DNA from: Macrostomum hystrix
Lineage: Eukaryota > Platyhelminthes > Macrostomidae
Direction of reading: 5' to 3'
DNA length: 64,000 nt
Assembly: GCA_950097015.1 (NCBI GenBank)
Contig: CATNEN010000024.1
Coordinates: 372,001 to 436,000 of the forward strand
Position numbers and translations under genes: made by a program
Notes under the pieces: model-generated
The model's input: the letters and a program-made list of their open reading frames with translations, nothing else
Database searches by the model: none
Told to the model about the DNA's origin: nothing
Shown: one piece after another, positions 35,385 through 46,276 of the stretch
How the letters are laid out: every line of letters begins with the position of its first letter
Position numbering within the stretch: the first letter of the stretch is position 1

Positions 35385-36985
35385 ATCCGCCCAAGATACT
35401 GACGAGACTCCTTCGGGTTCATTGAGTTGTTTCCGTCATGTGGGTCATTTTGGAATCCGCCCAAGATGCTGACGAGACTCCTTCAGGTTATTCGAGTTGT
35501 TTCCGTCATGTGGGTCATTTTGGAATCCGCCCAAGATGCTGACGAGACTCCTTCAGGTTATTCGAGTTGTTTCCGTCATGTGGGTCATTTTGGAATCCGC
35601 CCAAGATGCTGACGAGACTCCTTCAGGTTATTCGAGTTGTTTCCTGTCATGTGGGTCATTTTGGAATCCGCCCAAGATGCTGACGAGATTCCTTCAGGTT
35701 CCCTGAGTTGTTTCCGTCATGTGGGTCATTTTGGAATCCGCCCAAGATGCTGACGAGATTCCTTCAGGTTCCCTGAGTTGTTTCCGTCATGTGGGTCATT
35801 TTTGAATCCGCCCAAGATGCTGACGAGACTCCTTCAGGTTATTCGAGTTGTTTCCGTCATGTGGGTCATTTTGGAATCCGCCCAAGATGCTGACGAGACT
35901 CCTTCAGGTTATTCGAGTTGTTTCCGTCATATGGGTCATTTTGGAATCCGCCCAAGATGCTGACGAGATTCCTTCAGGTTATTCGAGTTGTTTCCGTCAT
36001 GTGGGTCATTTTGGAATCCGCCCAAGATGCTGACGAGATTCCTTCAGGTTCCCTGAGTTGTTTCCGTCATGTGGGTCATTTTGGAATCCGCCCAAGATGC
36101 TGACGAGATTCCTTCAGGTTCCCTGAGTTGTTTCCGTCATGTGGGTCATTTTGGAATCCGCCCAAGATGCTGACGAGACTCCTTCAGGTTCCCTGAGTTG
36201 TTTCCGTCATATGGGTCATTTTGGAATCCGCCCAAGATGCTGACGAGATTCCTTCAGGTTCCTTGAGTTGTTTCCGTCATATGGGTCATTTTGGAATCCG
36301 CCCAAGATGCTGACGAGATTCCTTCAGGTTATTCGAGTTGTTTCCGTCATGTGGGTCATTTTGGAATCCGCCCAAGATGCTGACGAGATTCCTTCAGGTT
36401 CCTTGAGTTGTTTCCGTCATATGGGTCATTTTGGAATCCGCCCAAGATGCTGACGAGATTCCTTCAGGTTCCTTGAGTTGTTTCCGTCATATGGGTCATT
36501 TTGGAATCCGCCCAAGATGCTGACGAGATTCCTTCAGGTTATTCGAGTTGTTTCCGTCATATGGGTCATTTTGGAATCCGCCCAAGATGCTGAAGAGATT
36601 CTTTCAGGTTCCTTGAGTTGTTTCCGTCATATGGGTCATTTTGGAATCCGCCCAAGATGCTGACGAGATTCCTTCAGGTTCCCTGAGTTGTTTCCGTCAT
36701 ATGGGTCATTTTGGAATCCGCCCAAGATGCTGACGAGATTCCTTCAGGTTCCCTGAGTTGTTTCCGTCATATGGGTCATTTTGGAATCCACCCAAGATGC
36801 TGACGAGACTCCTTCAGGATATTCGAGTTGTTTCCGTCATATGGGTCATTTTGGAATCCGCCCAAGATGCTGACGAGACTCCTTCAGGTTATTCGAGTTG
36901 TTTCCGTCATGTGGGTCATTTTGGAATCCGCCCAATATACTATCGAGACTCCTTCGGGTTCATTGAGTTGTTTTCTTAATCTAAG
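35385..36985. repeat. 70-bp satellite array, about 22 copies
   Basis: Unit contains GTTTCCGTCATGTGGGTCAT, TTTGGAATCCGCCCAAGATG and CTGACGAGACTCCTTCAGGT. Variants alternate ATTCGAGTT and CCCTGAGTT. Lies about 215 bp after the FHIP1 stop codon. Confidence 0.95.
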
Positions 36986-37850
36986 CTTGAAAAAAAAGTT
37001 TTCGAGAAAGCAGACAGTGTTTTGTAACAAAATTTCATTTAGATTTGTTCTAATCTGGTTTGAAAGTGTTTTATTCTAATTGACTTTCGCATAAACAAGC
37101 GTAGACACGACTCAGTGTGCTTATTTACTCCTAGTTTCTTGCCTTAATATTAATTTTAAGTTTTTTCTACTAAGTTTTTCAGTTTCGTTTTCGAATTTAT
37201 TGCTTAGTTACCCCAGTAGTGCCTAAGGTAACAAATGTAAACATTTTTTTGTACTCAACAGTCCCAGGTGCGCGCACTGTTGAGCTTTAACAATCAAATC
37301 TGAAAAGTTTATTATAATTACTAACCATTTTATTGCTTTCGTTACTTGACTAGATTATTCTTCAGAGTTGGCCCCGACGCCGTTAATGCTTGTAAAAGAG
37401 ACAAGGGATTATTTCTAGCTACATATTTGTACATCAATTGCGCAAATCAAGTTTATATACTTTACAAACATGACTCAAAATATATATTTGAGAACACTAA
37501 AGTGATGCCTATCTGATATTGTTAATTTATTGTATTATATTTGGCGATCAGTCACTCTTCCATGCGCCATTTTATAATTAGATAAAGTAGTAACTCAACT
37601 TTTCTATGCATCAGCATCTGTATTAACTGCTAGTTAACAACACTATATTAATCATTATCTCTGATTAAATGTGATTTTGCTTAATCTCCCTTTTAATCAC
37701 CTGTATAAAGTTTGTCATTCTAGAATATCCCTTGATTTTAAATCCTCAATCTAAAATCCTAAAACTTCAAAATCCAGATTCTTCAAATTGTCTGGTTTGA
37801 AAGGCCTTAAGTTTAAGATTGTCATTATAGAATGCTCACTTTTCACAATC
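36986..37850. other. Intergenic, no feature recognised
   Basis: AT-rich sequence without coding signal between the satellite and the foldback element. Confidence 0.4.
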
Positions 37851-38752
37851 CTACACCTTCTCCAGTTCAATTTCAACAAATCTGCGCTGCAATTTAGACA
37901 ACTTGACATGATCATTTTCGACACTCTATTTTTATACCTTCAGTTGGACGTTCAAATTAGACAAAGCTGACTTCAATTTAAACAGCAGATATTCGATTTA
38001 GACAGTGGATATTCAATTTAAACACTTCCTCATTGAGAGCGATTTGTCTATGGTAAAATTCTAGTTCTGAGGCTAAGCACATATTCGATTTAGACACGCT
38101 CAGCTTCAGACCCTTGCTTTCCTGTCGCCTCTGCTTCTGACTTTCGGTGAGAGAATTGGAGAGACTAATGTACATTCTGTAAGATACATGTACTCAGTTT
38201 ATTGTCTATGGTAAGATTGAAAACCGAGATTGAGACTGTAAAGGAAAATGATTTCTGGCCTTGTGGCATTGAGTATGCCGTCGTCCTTTTGATGTTCATC
38301 AGTGCCACCAAATGCAGGAAGTCCTCGCCGTTGTTATGAGCATACAGCAGGCGCGCTCGATCCTGATTCGTGATTCGCACGTACGGGCCGCGGCCATCAA
38401 CGTCGCTTCCGGTCGCTTCTGACTCCGACTCCGACTCTGACTCCGGTCCGTTCACCTCTTTGTCCATGTTCGTGCGTTAGATCAGTAGACAGATATTCTT
38501 CACGAAAGAAGCAAACTGAGTACATGTATCTTACAGAATGTACATTAGTCTCTCCAATTCTCTCTCCGAAAGTCAGAAGCAGAGGCGACAGGAAAGCAAG
38601 GGTCTGAAGCTGAGCGTGTCTAAATTGAATATGTGCTTTGCCTCAGAACTAGAATTTTACCATAGACAAATCGCTAGAGTGTCGAAAATGATCATGTCAA
38701 GTTGTCTAAATTGCAGCGCAGATTTGTTGAAATTGAACTGGAGAAGGTGTAG
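37851..38752. mobile_element. Foldback DNA element with ~235-bp inverted arms
   Basis: The left arm (37851-37927 and 38040-38197) is nearly identical to the reverse complement of 38516-38752. A ~110-bp stretch (37928-38039) of short ATTTAGACA-type repeats interrupts only the left arm. Outer ends read CTACACCTTCTCCAGTTCAA. The ~320-bp loop holds a minus-strand coding piece resembling a transposase N-terminus. No clear target duplication was found. Confidence 0.8.
38165..38467 (-). CDS. Transposase-like N-terminal helix-turn-helix fragment in the foldback loop
   Basis: The frame begins MDKEVNGPESESESESEATG, an acidic Ser/Glu repeat. It is followed by YVRITNQDRARLLYAHNNGE and DFLHLVALMNIKRTTAYS. 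The latter resembles the helix-turn-helix start of IS630/Tc1-like transposases, in which a DR-x-R/L-x-x-x-A...NGED pattern precedes a TAYS/TAxSI helix. After TAYS the frame becomes unrelated and runs into the left arm. Nothing of a catalytic core exists here, so the element is non-autonomous. The SESESE stretch could be a nuclear acidic region. Confidence 0.5.
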   Translation of the reverse strand: MDKEVNGPESESESESEATGSDVDGRGPYVRITNQDRARLLYAHNNGEDFLHLVALMNIKRTTAYSMPQGQKSFSFTVSISVFNLTIDNKLSTCILQNVH

Positions 38753-39602
38753 TGATTCTAAAATCCCCCCGCAGTTCGAATCCTAACTCTAAAATCACCC
38801 AGTTGTAATATCACGACCCACTCAATGCGCACAATGGCTATTTGTTTTAAACAGATAATTCACACTAACATGCTTCCTGTCGAACAATGAACCTGTTATC
38901 TAATTCAGTTGCCAACTGGGCACAACAGCCTAAACCTGTCGGTCTTTTTTAAGTATCTAAATGTATTCAGATTATTATCAGACCGCTGTGTCAAATTCAT
39001 TTTCCTTTATAACTCAACCAGAGTGATATCTCGTTTCCACTTTATATTATTACTTGTCTTTGAATAGCGAACTTATAAAATGGTCTCTTCATTATTTATT
39101 TTTTTTCTTGTTAGCTTTTCCCATTTCCCTGCCTCTCTGCTTTTTAGGTGTAGAAAGCACGTTCGTTTAGTTCGTTTGTTAACGATGATTTGAGATACCT
39201 CATCCTATCATGCTACCTGTTCTGTTTTTGTAAAATAAAGATTTCCAATAAAAAAATACTGTTGCCTACCAATTAAAGCATTGAAATCCATCTTTATCCC
39301 TCTTTCCAGGTATTGCTTGCTATTAGTGTATCAGTGATTTTTTCATTCATTTCTGTAATAATTCTGCTAACAATAGTGCTCATTCTAGTGTGTGTAGCTA
39401 TAAAAGTTGCTATTTGTATTATAAAGTAACTTTTCAACCAAATCGAATCTTAACTAGTCTTTGTTAGTTCAAGTGTGATCTTTATCTATTAAAAAACCAA
39501 CTAAGAATCCATTCGTCTTTTTTCAGAAGCCTGCAACAAACAACTCGAACTGGTCACTCTACTTACCCTACTAACAGTAGTGTGTAGTAATTACGGTAAA
39601 CG
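38753..39602. other. Intergenic, RECQL5 upstream region
   Basis: No coding signal. An AATAAA-containing stretch near 39232-39255 is an orphan. A CTACTAACAG acceptor-like site lies about 30 bp before the RECQL5 start and may be a trans-splice site. Confidence 0.4.
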
Positions 39603-42600
39603 ATGCATCAGCAACGAGACTCTGTGCTGGCCTGCCTAGCCAAGCATTTCAAGCATTCGTCTTTCAAATCGGCCACCCAGGAGGATGCGGTGAGGTGCGC
39701 GGTCTCGCGCCAATCCGACATGTTCATCTGCATGCCTACCGGTGCCGGCAAGTCATTGTGCTACCAGTTGCCCGCTGTCTATCACCAGGGCGTTGCCATA
39801 GTGATATCGCCGCTAATCGCTCTAATTAGCGATCAATTGGAACAGTTGAAGCGACGCGGTATAAAAGCAGCCACAATTAATTCGCGCACAGGTGAGAAGG
39901 AGCGCCGGTCTATTCTAGCCGATCTGAGTTCGCCCTGTCCGGAGATTCGACTGCTCTACGTGACCCCGGAGCAGACGCGAACTAAAACTTTCGAGTCGCT
40001 GGCCAAACAGCTGTCGGATCGAGCCAGGCTGACCTATTTTATTGTTGACGAAGCTCACTGCGTGTCTGAATGGGGCCACGATTTTCGGCCGGACTTTCTC
40101 CGCCTAGGCCGGATTCGAGCCCGCCTCTGCCCGACCGCGACTTGCATCGCCCTGACCGCCACGGCCAATGCCAGGGTGCGGGAGGATATTAATAGACTAT
40201 TAGAATTGCGCAAGCCGCGCTGCTTTCAAACCGCCTGCTATAGAGCCAATCTGTATTACGATGTACAATTTGCCGACTTGTTACCCGATCCGTTTGCTCA
40301 CCTGCTGCAATTCGCTCTGGCCTGCCTGCCGCCGCGCGGCTCCAGCGAAGCCGACGCAGCCGACTGGTCTAGCCGCGGCGCTGGCATTGTCTATTGTCGT
40401 CAGCGCGACGCCTGCGAGGACATCGCTGGCCGACTGTCCGCCCGCGGCCTGCCAGCCAGGCCGTATCACGCCGGTCTAAAAAAGGCCGAACGGCAGGCCA
40501 ACCAGCTAGACTGGACGGACAATCGCTACCCGGTTGTGGTGGCCACAGTCAGCTTCGGCATGGGAGTTGATAAGCCCAATGTGCGCTTTGTGGCCCACTG
40601 GACTGTGGCCAAGTCTCTGGCCGCCTATTATCAGGAGAGCGGCCGGGCTGGCCGCGACGGCCTTCCGTCCAAGTGCCGCATTTACTACAGCAAACAGGAG
40701 AGAGACACTGTTGCCTTCCTCACCCAGCAACAGCAGCAGCCGCAGGAGCTGGATGGCGGAGGAGACGAGGATGATGCGCCTTCGAGTACCAGTGCCGCCG
40801 GTGCTAGCCAATCGGATCGACCCACAGCTAATAGGCGGGCTATAGCCATGCAGGATCTTAATGAGATGATCTCCTATGCTGAGTCTTGCAAGTGAGTCTG
40901 TCTTTTTAACCTCCCCCCCCTGAATTCGTAGCCAAGTGGTCGCTATTGGACGAAATGGCTATCACGTGATGCTTGAGCTGAGCCAATAGCAACATGCCAG
41001 CGTATTTAACATGTCAAGACCGCCCTTAAACAATGAGAAGAAGGGGATTCTAAAAACGTGCTGTTCTTGTCGAATATTATTGCTGGCATAGGGGATTGTA
41101 GCCCAGTGGTTAGAGTTTCGGGACACACGACTTAATGGTCGGGGGTTCGATTCCCGTCTCCAATGTAAAAATATGTGTGCTTTAGCAAGATATTTCTTCA
41201 GTTCACTCAGATATTAAATGGGTACCAGCATCAGCGGGGGTAATTGAAGTTGGGTGTGGTGCCCCACAGTCCATGGACTGAGCAGCGTACGCAGCCTTCT
41301 AATATAGTTGCGGCTGTGCTGTCGGCTGCACATCTGGCCGAATCGGGCAGTTTTAATCATTTATTAATGGAATTGATTCCTCAAAATGCCGCAGATGCCG
41401 CAACGCCACGGTGGCCGCCTACTTTGGCGAATTAAACACCCAGCCCTGCGGCACCAATTGCGACGCCTGCGCTCAGGCCAAGGAGGCCGCGAACCAGCTG
41501 CGCGAGTTTCAACGCTGGTGCCATTCGGCTAATATTGAACGCGGCCGGCGTGGTCGCGGCGGGCCTCAGGAGGACGAGGATCTGGATCCGGATCTCTATA
41601 GGCGTCGTCAACGCGGACGCGGCTTTGAAGATTGCGACGATGACTCGCAGGCCGACTATACACTGGCTGAACGACTGGCCGCTCAGGAGAAAAAGGATCG
41701 GCAGGATGCTATTCAAGCCGAGTTTCAAAAGCGACGCGTTGGCGGCGGCGGCGGCAGCGCTCGGAATGACGGGACGTGGTCCGCCGTGTCGCTCGACTGT
41801 CCAATTCTGGATGCTAATAATCGCGGCATACCCGGTGTGACGGGTAAGTGTCGCGAAAAGTCGTTCAATCTGTTGCGCAGTACGGCGCTGCCCAAGCTGT
41901 CAGCGCTGGCGCCGGATCTGATGCCGCAGGATCAATTAGAGGCCACTCTGGTTCGCGTCGAATATGCGGCCTTTCGCGCCTCCAAAGTGGCTTCAACTTA
42001 TCGCGGCGCAATGATGAAAGCCGTCACTCGCGTTAGAAAATGCGCGACCGGCGATCAACTGGCCGAGTACCTGTACTCAAATGCCGACTCGCAGGAGAAC
42101 GATTCGGCCGCCGCTTCGACACAGAAGCCATCTGAGCTTGAGTCTCCTTTGGATTTGATCAATTTTGAATTGACTGGCGAAGATGGTAGGATACTGCAGA
42201 TACCGAAGGTTCAAACTTATCCGACCACATCGCAGCCGTTGACGCCGCCGCCAGCGCCGCCGACTCCTCCACCGAAGGTGCAGTACTTCTGGGAGAAACA
42301 GTCACAGCAGCCGACTGTTGATTTAGCCAAGCAGGAAACAGCAGGTGCTGAAGAAGTCCACACGGGATCGCCAAAGGTTGAGGCTAATCTTTCGCCGTCT
42401 CTATGGCGATCTCCTCCAAAAGTGCAGTACTTCTGGGAGAAGCCGCAGCCGCTCGTTGTTGACTTGACAGAAAAAGCGCTGCAGTCAGATAATGAAGAAA
42501 TTGAGCAGGCACAAGAACAGCGAAAATCTCCTCACCAATCAGCCTTCTTGGATGGCGACAATTTAGCTTTCAATCTGTTGGACCACTGGTCTGATAGTGG

Positions 42601-43564
42601 TAGCGACATGCCATTTTCCCTACAGCAGCCTGTTAGACCAGCCGAAGCATCGGGCTCTGCTACTGGCAGCTTTGCCTGCTTTGTTGATGTGCCGCAGGTT
42701 GCCAAGGCAACCGCTAGCTTCAGCCGCAGCGACTCTGCCACTTTCCAGCAGGCCAAGGTGAAGCTTGTCACCCTGGAGCCTCTGCGACGCAGCGATCTGT
42801 CTTCATTCAGCTCCCAAACTGGAAGCCGCCAATCGCAGATAAGATCTGAGAAGCCAATTGCAAGTGTCGCAGACAAAATTGATGACAATCATCACCATCA
42901 TCGTCATCATCGTCACCATCATGATGAGAAGAGGGCTAGTCATTCCGGTGCCTCATCAACTTTCACTATGAGCAGCCAGCTTATTTCCTCAATAGATGAG
43001 CCGGCGCTTGGTCAAATGGCGCCCAGATACAAGAAGACTAATCAGTCTAATAAGAGGCATCAGAATTGTTCCTTATCTTCCGCTTCTGAGGGCACAGTTA
43101 ATTCGGGTTCTACCACTAGCGGCCTTACTAATCCAAAACAGGCTAGGAAGCGATCCTCTGGCAAGGCCAAGCTGCCGCAGCCCCCAGTTGATAAGCGTAA
43201 TACTCTTCATCATTACTGGAGTTTGACTGGTCAGCAGCAGCAGCAGGATCAGCAGCAGCATCATCGACAGCTGCATGAGCAGGAGGCTATAAAGAAGCGA
43301 CTAGGCGATCTGTCAATCAACCTATTAGATGGCTACTATAAAAGCGGTCGAATAGATCGGCCCTGTTTTAAACTTGTTGCCAGGCGATTAACACACCAGT
43401 TATTGGCCGCTGTCGAAGCATCCGATTTAGACGGCTCGCAATTACTAGATATGTCTAGATCACTTGGCGAGCGTTGGCTTAGCCGACTATTTGCCTCGCA
43501 CGGCGGCCGCATCAGCGGAGGCGAGGCTGGCATCGACTGGACCCAATTGGACGATGGTTGTTAG
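39603..43564 (+). CDS. RECQL5: RECQL5, ATP-dependent 3'-5' DNA helicase
   Basis: RecQ helicase that restrains recombination and binds elongating RNA polymerase II. Exons 39603-40891 and 41395-43564 join (phase 2), about 1150 residues (human 991). Helicase motifs in order: [15 protein letters not shown] (Walker A), [62 protein letters not shown] and [20 protein letters not shown], then the [12 protein letters not shown] arginine finger. A RecQ-type zinc cluster spans the exon join (SCKCR...[12 protein letters not shown]). The RECQL5-specific helical block follows, then a long low-complexity tail. The tail has a duplicated [10 protein letters not shown] motif and a His-rich run. A C-terminal SRI-like helical region ([30 protein letters not shown]) corresponds to the RNAPII-binding domain. 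Confidence 0.96.
41090..41360 (+). mobile_element. SINE family 1 copy in RECQL5 intron 1
   Basis: Head with A box TAGCCCAGTGG and B box GGTTCGATTCC, then the usual central and CCATGGACTGA blocks. Its 3' end lies about 35 bases from the RECQL5 exon 2 acceptor. Confidence 0.9.
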
Positions 43565-43854
43565 GCCTTTTATTAATTATTGAATTTCTGATTACCTGCG
43601 ATACGAAGATATTATATCTGGCAGCTATAAGGTGTAGAAAATTATATTACCTTGCTGCTTTATTATAATATTAATTAATTTAAATGGTGTTTCGTTTTCA
43701 TGAGACTCGTTCTATCAATGTTATTTTATTTATCAAGTCATTGATCTCCTGTTACAAATGTCGATAAATACCAGCGATAATCGCCCACTCAATAGAGATA
43801 TGTTTCTCTTATTTCATGTGTCATAATTTTCATAAAATTTCATAGACCTTACTG

Positions 43855-44015
43855 CGTGTGTCTCTTCCCAGAAACCTCACTCCGTGTGTTTCTTCCCTCC
43901 GCCCTACACCTCACTCTGTGTCTCTTCTCTCCGCCCGACACCTCACTCTGTGTCTCTTCTCTCCGCCAGACACCTCACTCCGTGTGTCTCTTCTCTCCGC
44001 CAGACACCTCACTCC
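43855..44015. repeat. ~32-bp minisatellite, 4-5 copies
   Basis: Units with ACCTCACTCTGTGTCTCTTC and TCTCCGCCAGAC. Downstream of RECQL5. Confidence 0.85.
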
Positions 44016-44394
44016 CAAATTAAGCCACTCGTTACATAGAGTCCCAGATGTTTGAAGCCGCCAAATGCTTTTCTCTGAATTTTTGCATTTTATACTTTTA
44101 AGTACCTAATTTCTAGATTTGTTAATCGTATTTTCAATTAGAATTATTTTTCCATTCTGTCGCATTTACTTGTTTAAAAGCAGCGCAGTTTGCTATTTGT
44201 CTGTCATAAAGTTTCCAATTTTGGGATTAAAATTTTACTTAATAAATTCTACTTTTTTTGTAGATAGTGTTTCAAGCGCACACGACATATTGTTAATAAT
44301 TTTCATAGAATAGCTTAATTATGTTCATCTTGTAATCAAATTTTATATTATTAAAATATCTGATTTAAGACTTCCCTACTGAATAATTCACACT
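44016..44394. other. Intergenic, no feature recognised
   Basis: AT-rich spacer between two minisatellites. Confidence 0.4.
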
Positions 44395-44790
44395 AAACGC
44401 ATCGAAATCCCCAACTCACCATAAACCCATGGAAATCCCCAATTCATCATAAACCCATGGAAATCCTCAATTCACACTAAACACATCGAAATCTCTAATT
44501 CACACTAAACCCATCGAAATCCCATATTCGCCCTAAACCCATCAAAATACCCAAATCAAATTAAAACCCATCAAAATACCCAAATCAAATTAAAACCCAT
44601 CGAAATCCCCAATTCACCATAAACCCATGGAAATCCCCAATTCACCATAAACCCATCGAAATCCCCAATTCACCATAAACCCATCGAAATCCCCAATTCA
44701 CACTAAACGCCATCGAAATTCCATATTCGCCCTAAACCCATCGAAATCCCAATTCACCATAAACCCATCGAAATCTCCTATTCCATCGGA
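44395..44790. repeat. 28-bp minisatellite, about 13 copies
   Basis: Unit contains AAATCCCCAATTCACCATAA and ACCCATCG, with degenerate members. Confidence 0.9.
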
Positions 44791-45119
44791 CTTCATATAA
44801 GTAATGTGTAAAGTTGCTCTCAAAGAAAGTTTTTTATTCTATGTTTCACTCATCCAACTAGCCAACCTGTTTTACGTTAAGTGCCTCTCTCTGGATTAAG
44901 ACATCTTTAGAAATCGGCATTGAAAGTAATGAAAAAATCACTACGCTTATTTCTATGCAAATTACCCTCTGTTATTTTGTTGATGAATAAACTGTTCCGC
45001 TTTGCTGACCCTTGGTTTTTTTGCTGATTTTGTTGCTGTTTAATAAAATAATTTAGTACAGGGTCGACAACCTAATGTTACTTCATGAGACATAAAGAGA
45101 ATCAAAACGATACATTAGA
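44791..45119. other. Intergenic, no feature recognised
   Basis: No coding signal or repeat seen. Confidence 0.4.
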
Positions 45120-46020
45120 TTAGATTAACAGTAGCGAGATAAGACACGGGATAGATACTACTCAGAGATGAGACAAAGGAAGAGATGAGACAAGGGGAGA
45201 GATGAGACACGGGATAGATACTACTCAGAGATGAGACAAGGGGAGAGATGAGACACGGGAGAGATACTACTCAGAGATGAGACACGGGAGAGATACTACT
45301 CAGAGATGAGACACGGGAGAGATACTACTCAGAGATGAGACAAGGGGAGAGATGAGACACGGGAGAGATACTACTCAGAGATGAGACACGGGAGAGATAC
45401 TACTCAGAGATGAGACAAGGGGAGAGATGAGACACGGGAGAGATACTACTCAGAGATGAGACAGAGGGAGAGATGAGACACGGGAGAGATACTACTCAGA
45501 GATGAGACAAGGGGAGAGATGAGACACGGGAGAGATACTACTCAGAGATGAGACAGAGGGAGAGATGAGACACGGGAGAGATACTACTCAGAGATGAGAC
45601 AAAGGGAGAGATGAGACACGGGAGAGATAAGGCATGGGAGAGATTAGACAAAGGGAGAGATGAGACACGGGAGAGATTAGACACGGGAGAGATGAGACGC
45701 GGGATAGATAAGGCATGGGGAGAGATGGGACACGGGAGAGATTAGACACGGGAGAATTGAGACGCAGGAGAGATGATACACAGGAGAGATAAGACACGGG
45801 ATAGATACTACTCAGAGGTGAGACAAAGGGAGAGATTAGACGCAGGAGAGATAAGACACGTGAGAGATGAGACACGGGAGAGATAAGACACGGGAGAGAT
45901 AAGGCACAGAGTAGATGAGACACGGTAGATGTTAAACATAGAGATGAGACACGGTAGATGTTAAACATAGAGATATGACACAGGAGAGGTGAGAAATAGA
46001 GATGAGACAAGCGTGAGATA
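45120..46020. repeat. Purine-rich minisatellite with mixed 29-50-bp units
   Basis: Built from GAGATGAGACACGGGAGAGA, TACTACTCAGAGATGAGACA and AGGGGAGAGATGAGACACGG blocks in alternating order. It degenerates toward 46020. The minus strand gives a long meaningless frame rich in SHLS/CLIS. Confidence 0.93.
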
Positions 46021-46276
46021 AAACCGGGTAGTGCAGACCGAGTGAGCTAGATTAGCTTTTTACCCTAACTGCACGAAGCCTCGCTCATAACCTCATATAT
46101 TACTAATAGTAGTGTTTATGCGCAAATTTATCGCAGTAAATAAGTAGCAAATAAGAAAAGACCCAATTTTTCCACAGCTTTAAACTGAAACCTATTTTCA
46201 GCGCGCAGCATTGAGGCCGTTTTAATAATTCATCCCTTTGTTTGAAATATAGCTTTCAAAGAGAACTTTAGCAGTA

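Noticed and set aside
45588..46010. Minus-strand SHLS/CLIS-rich protein
   Set aside because: Translation of a purine-rich tandem repeat. No homology or splice signals.
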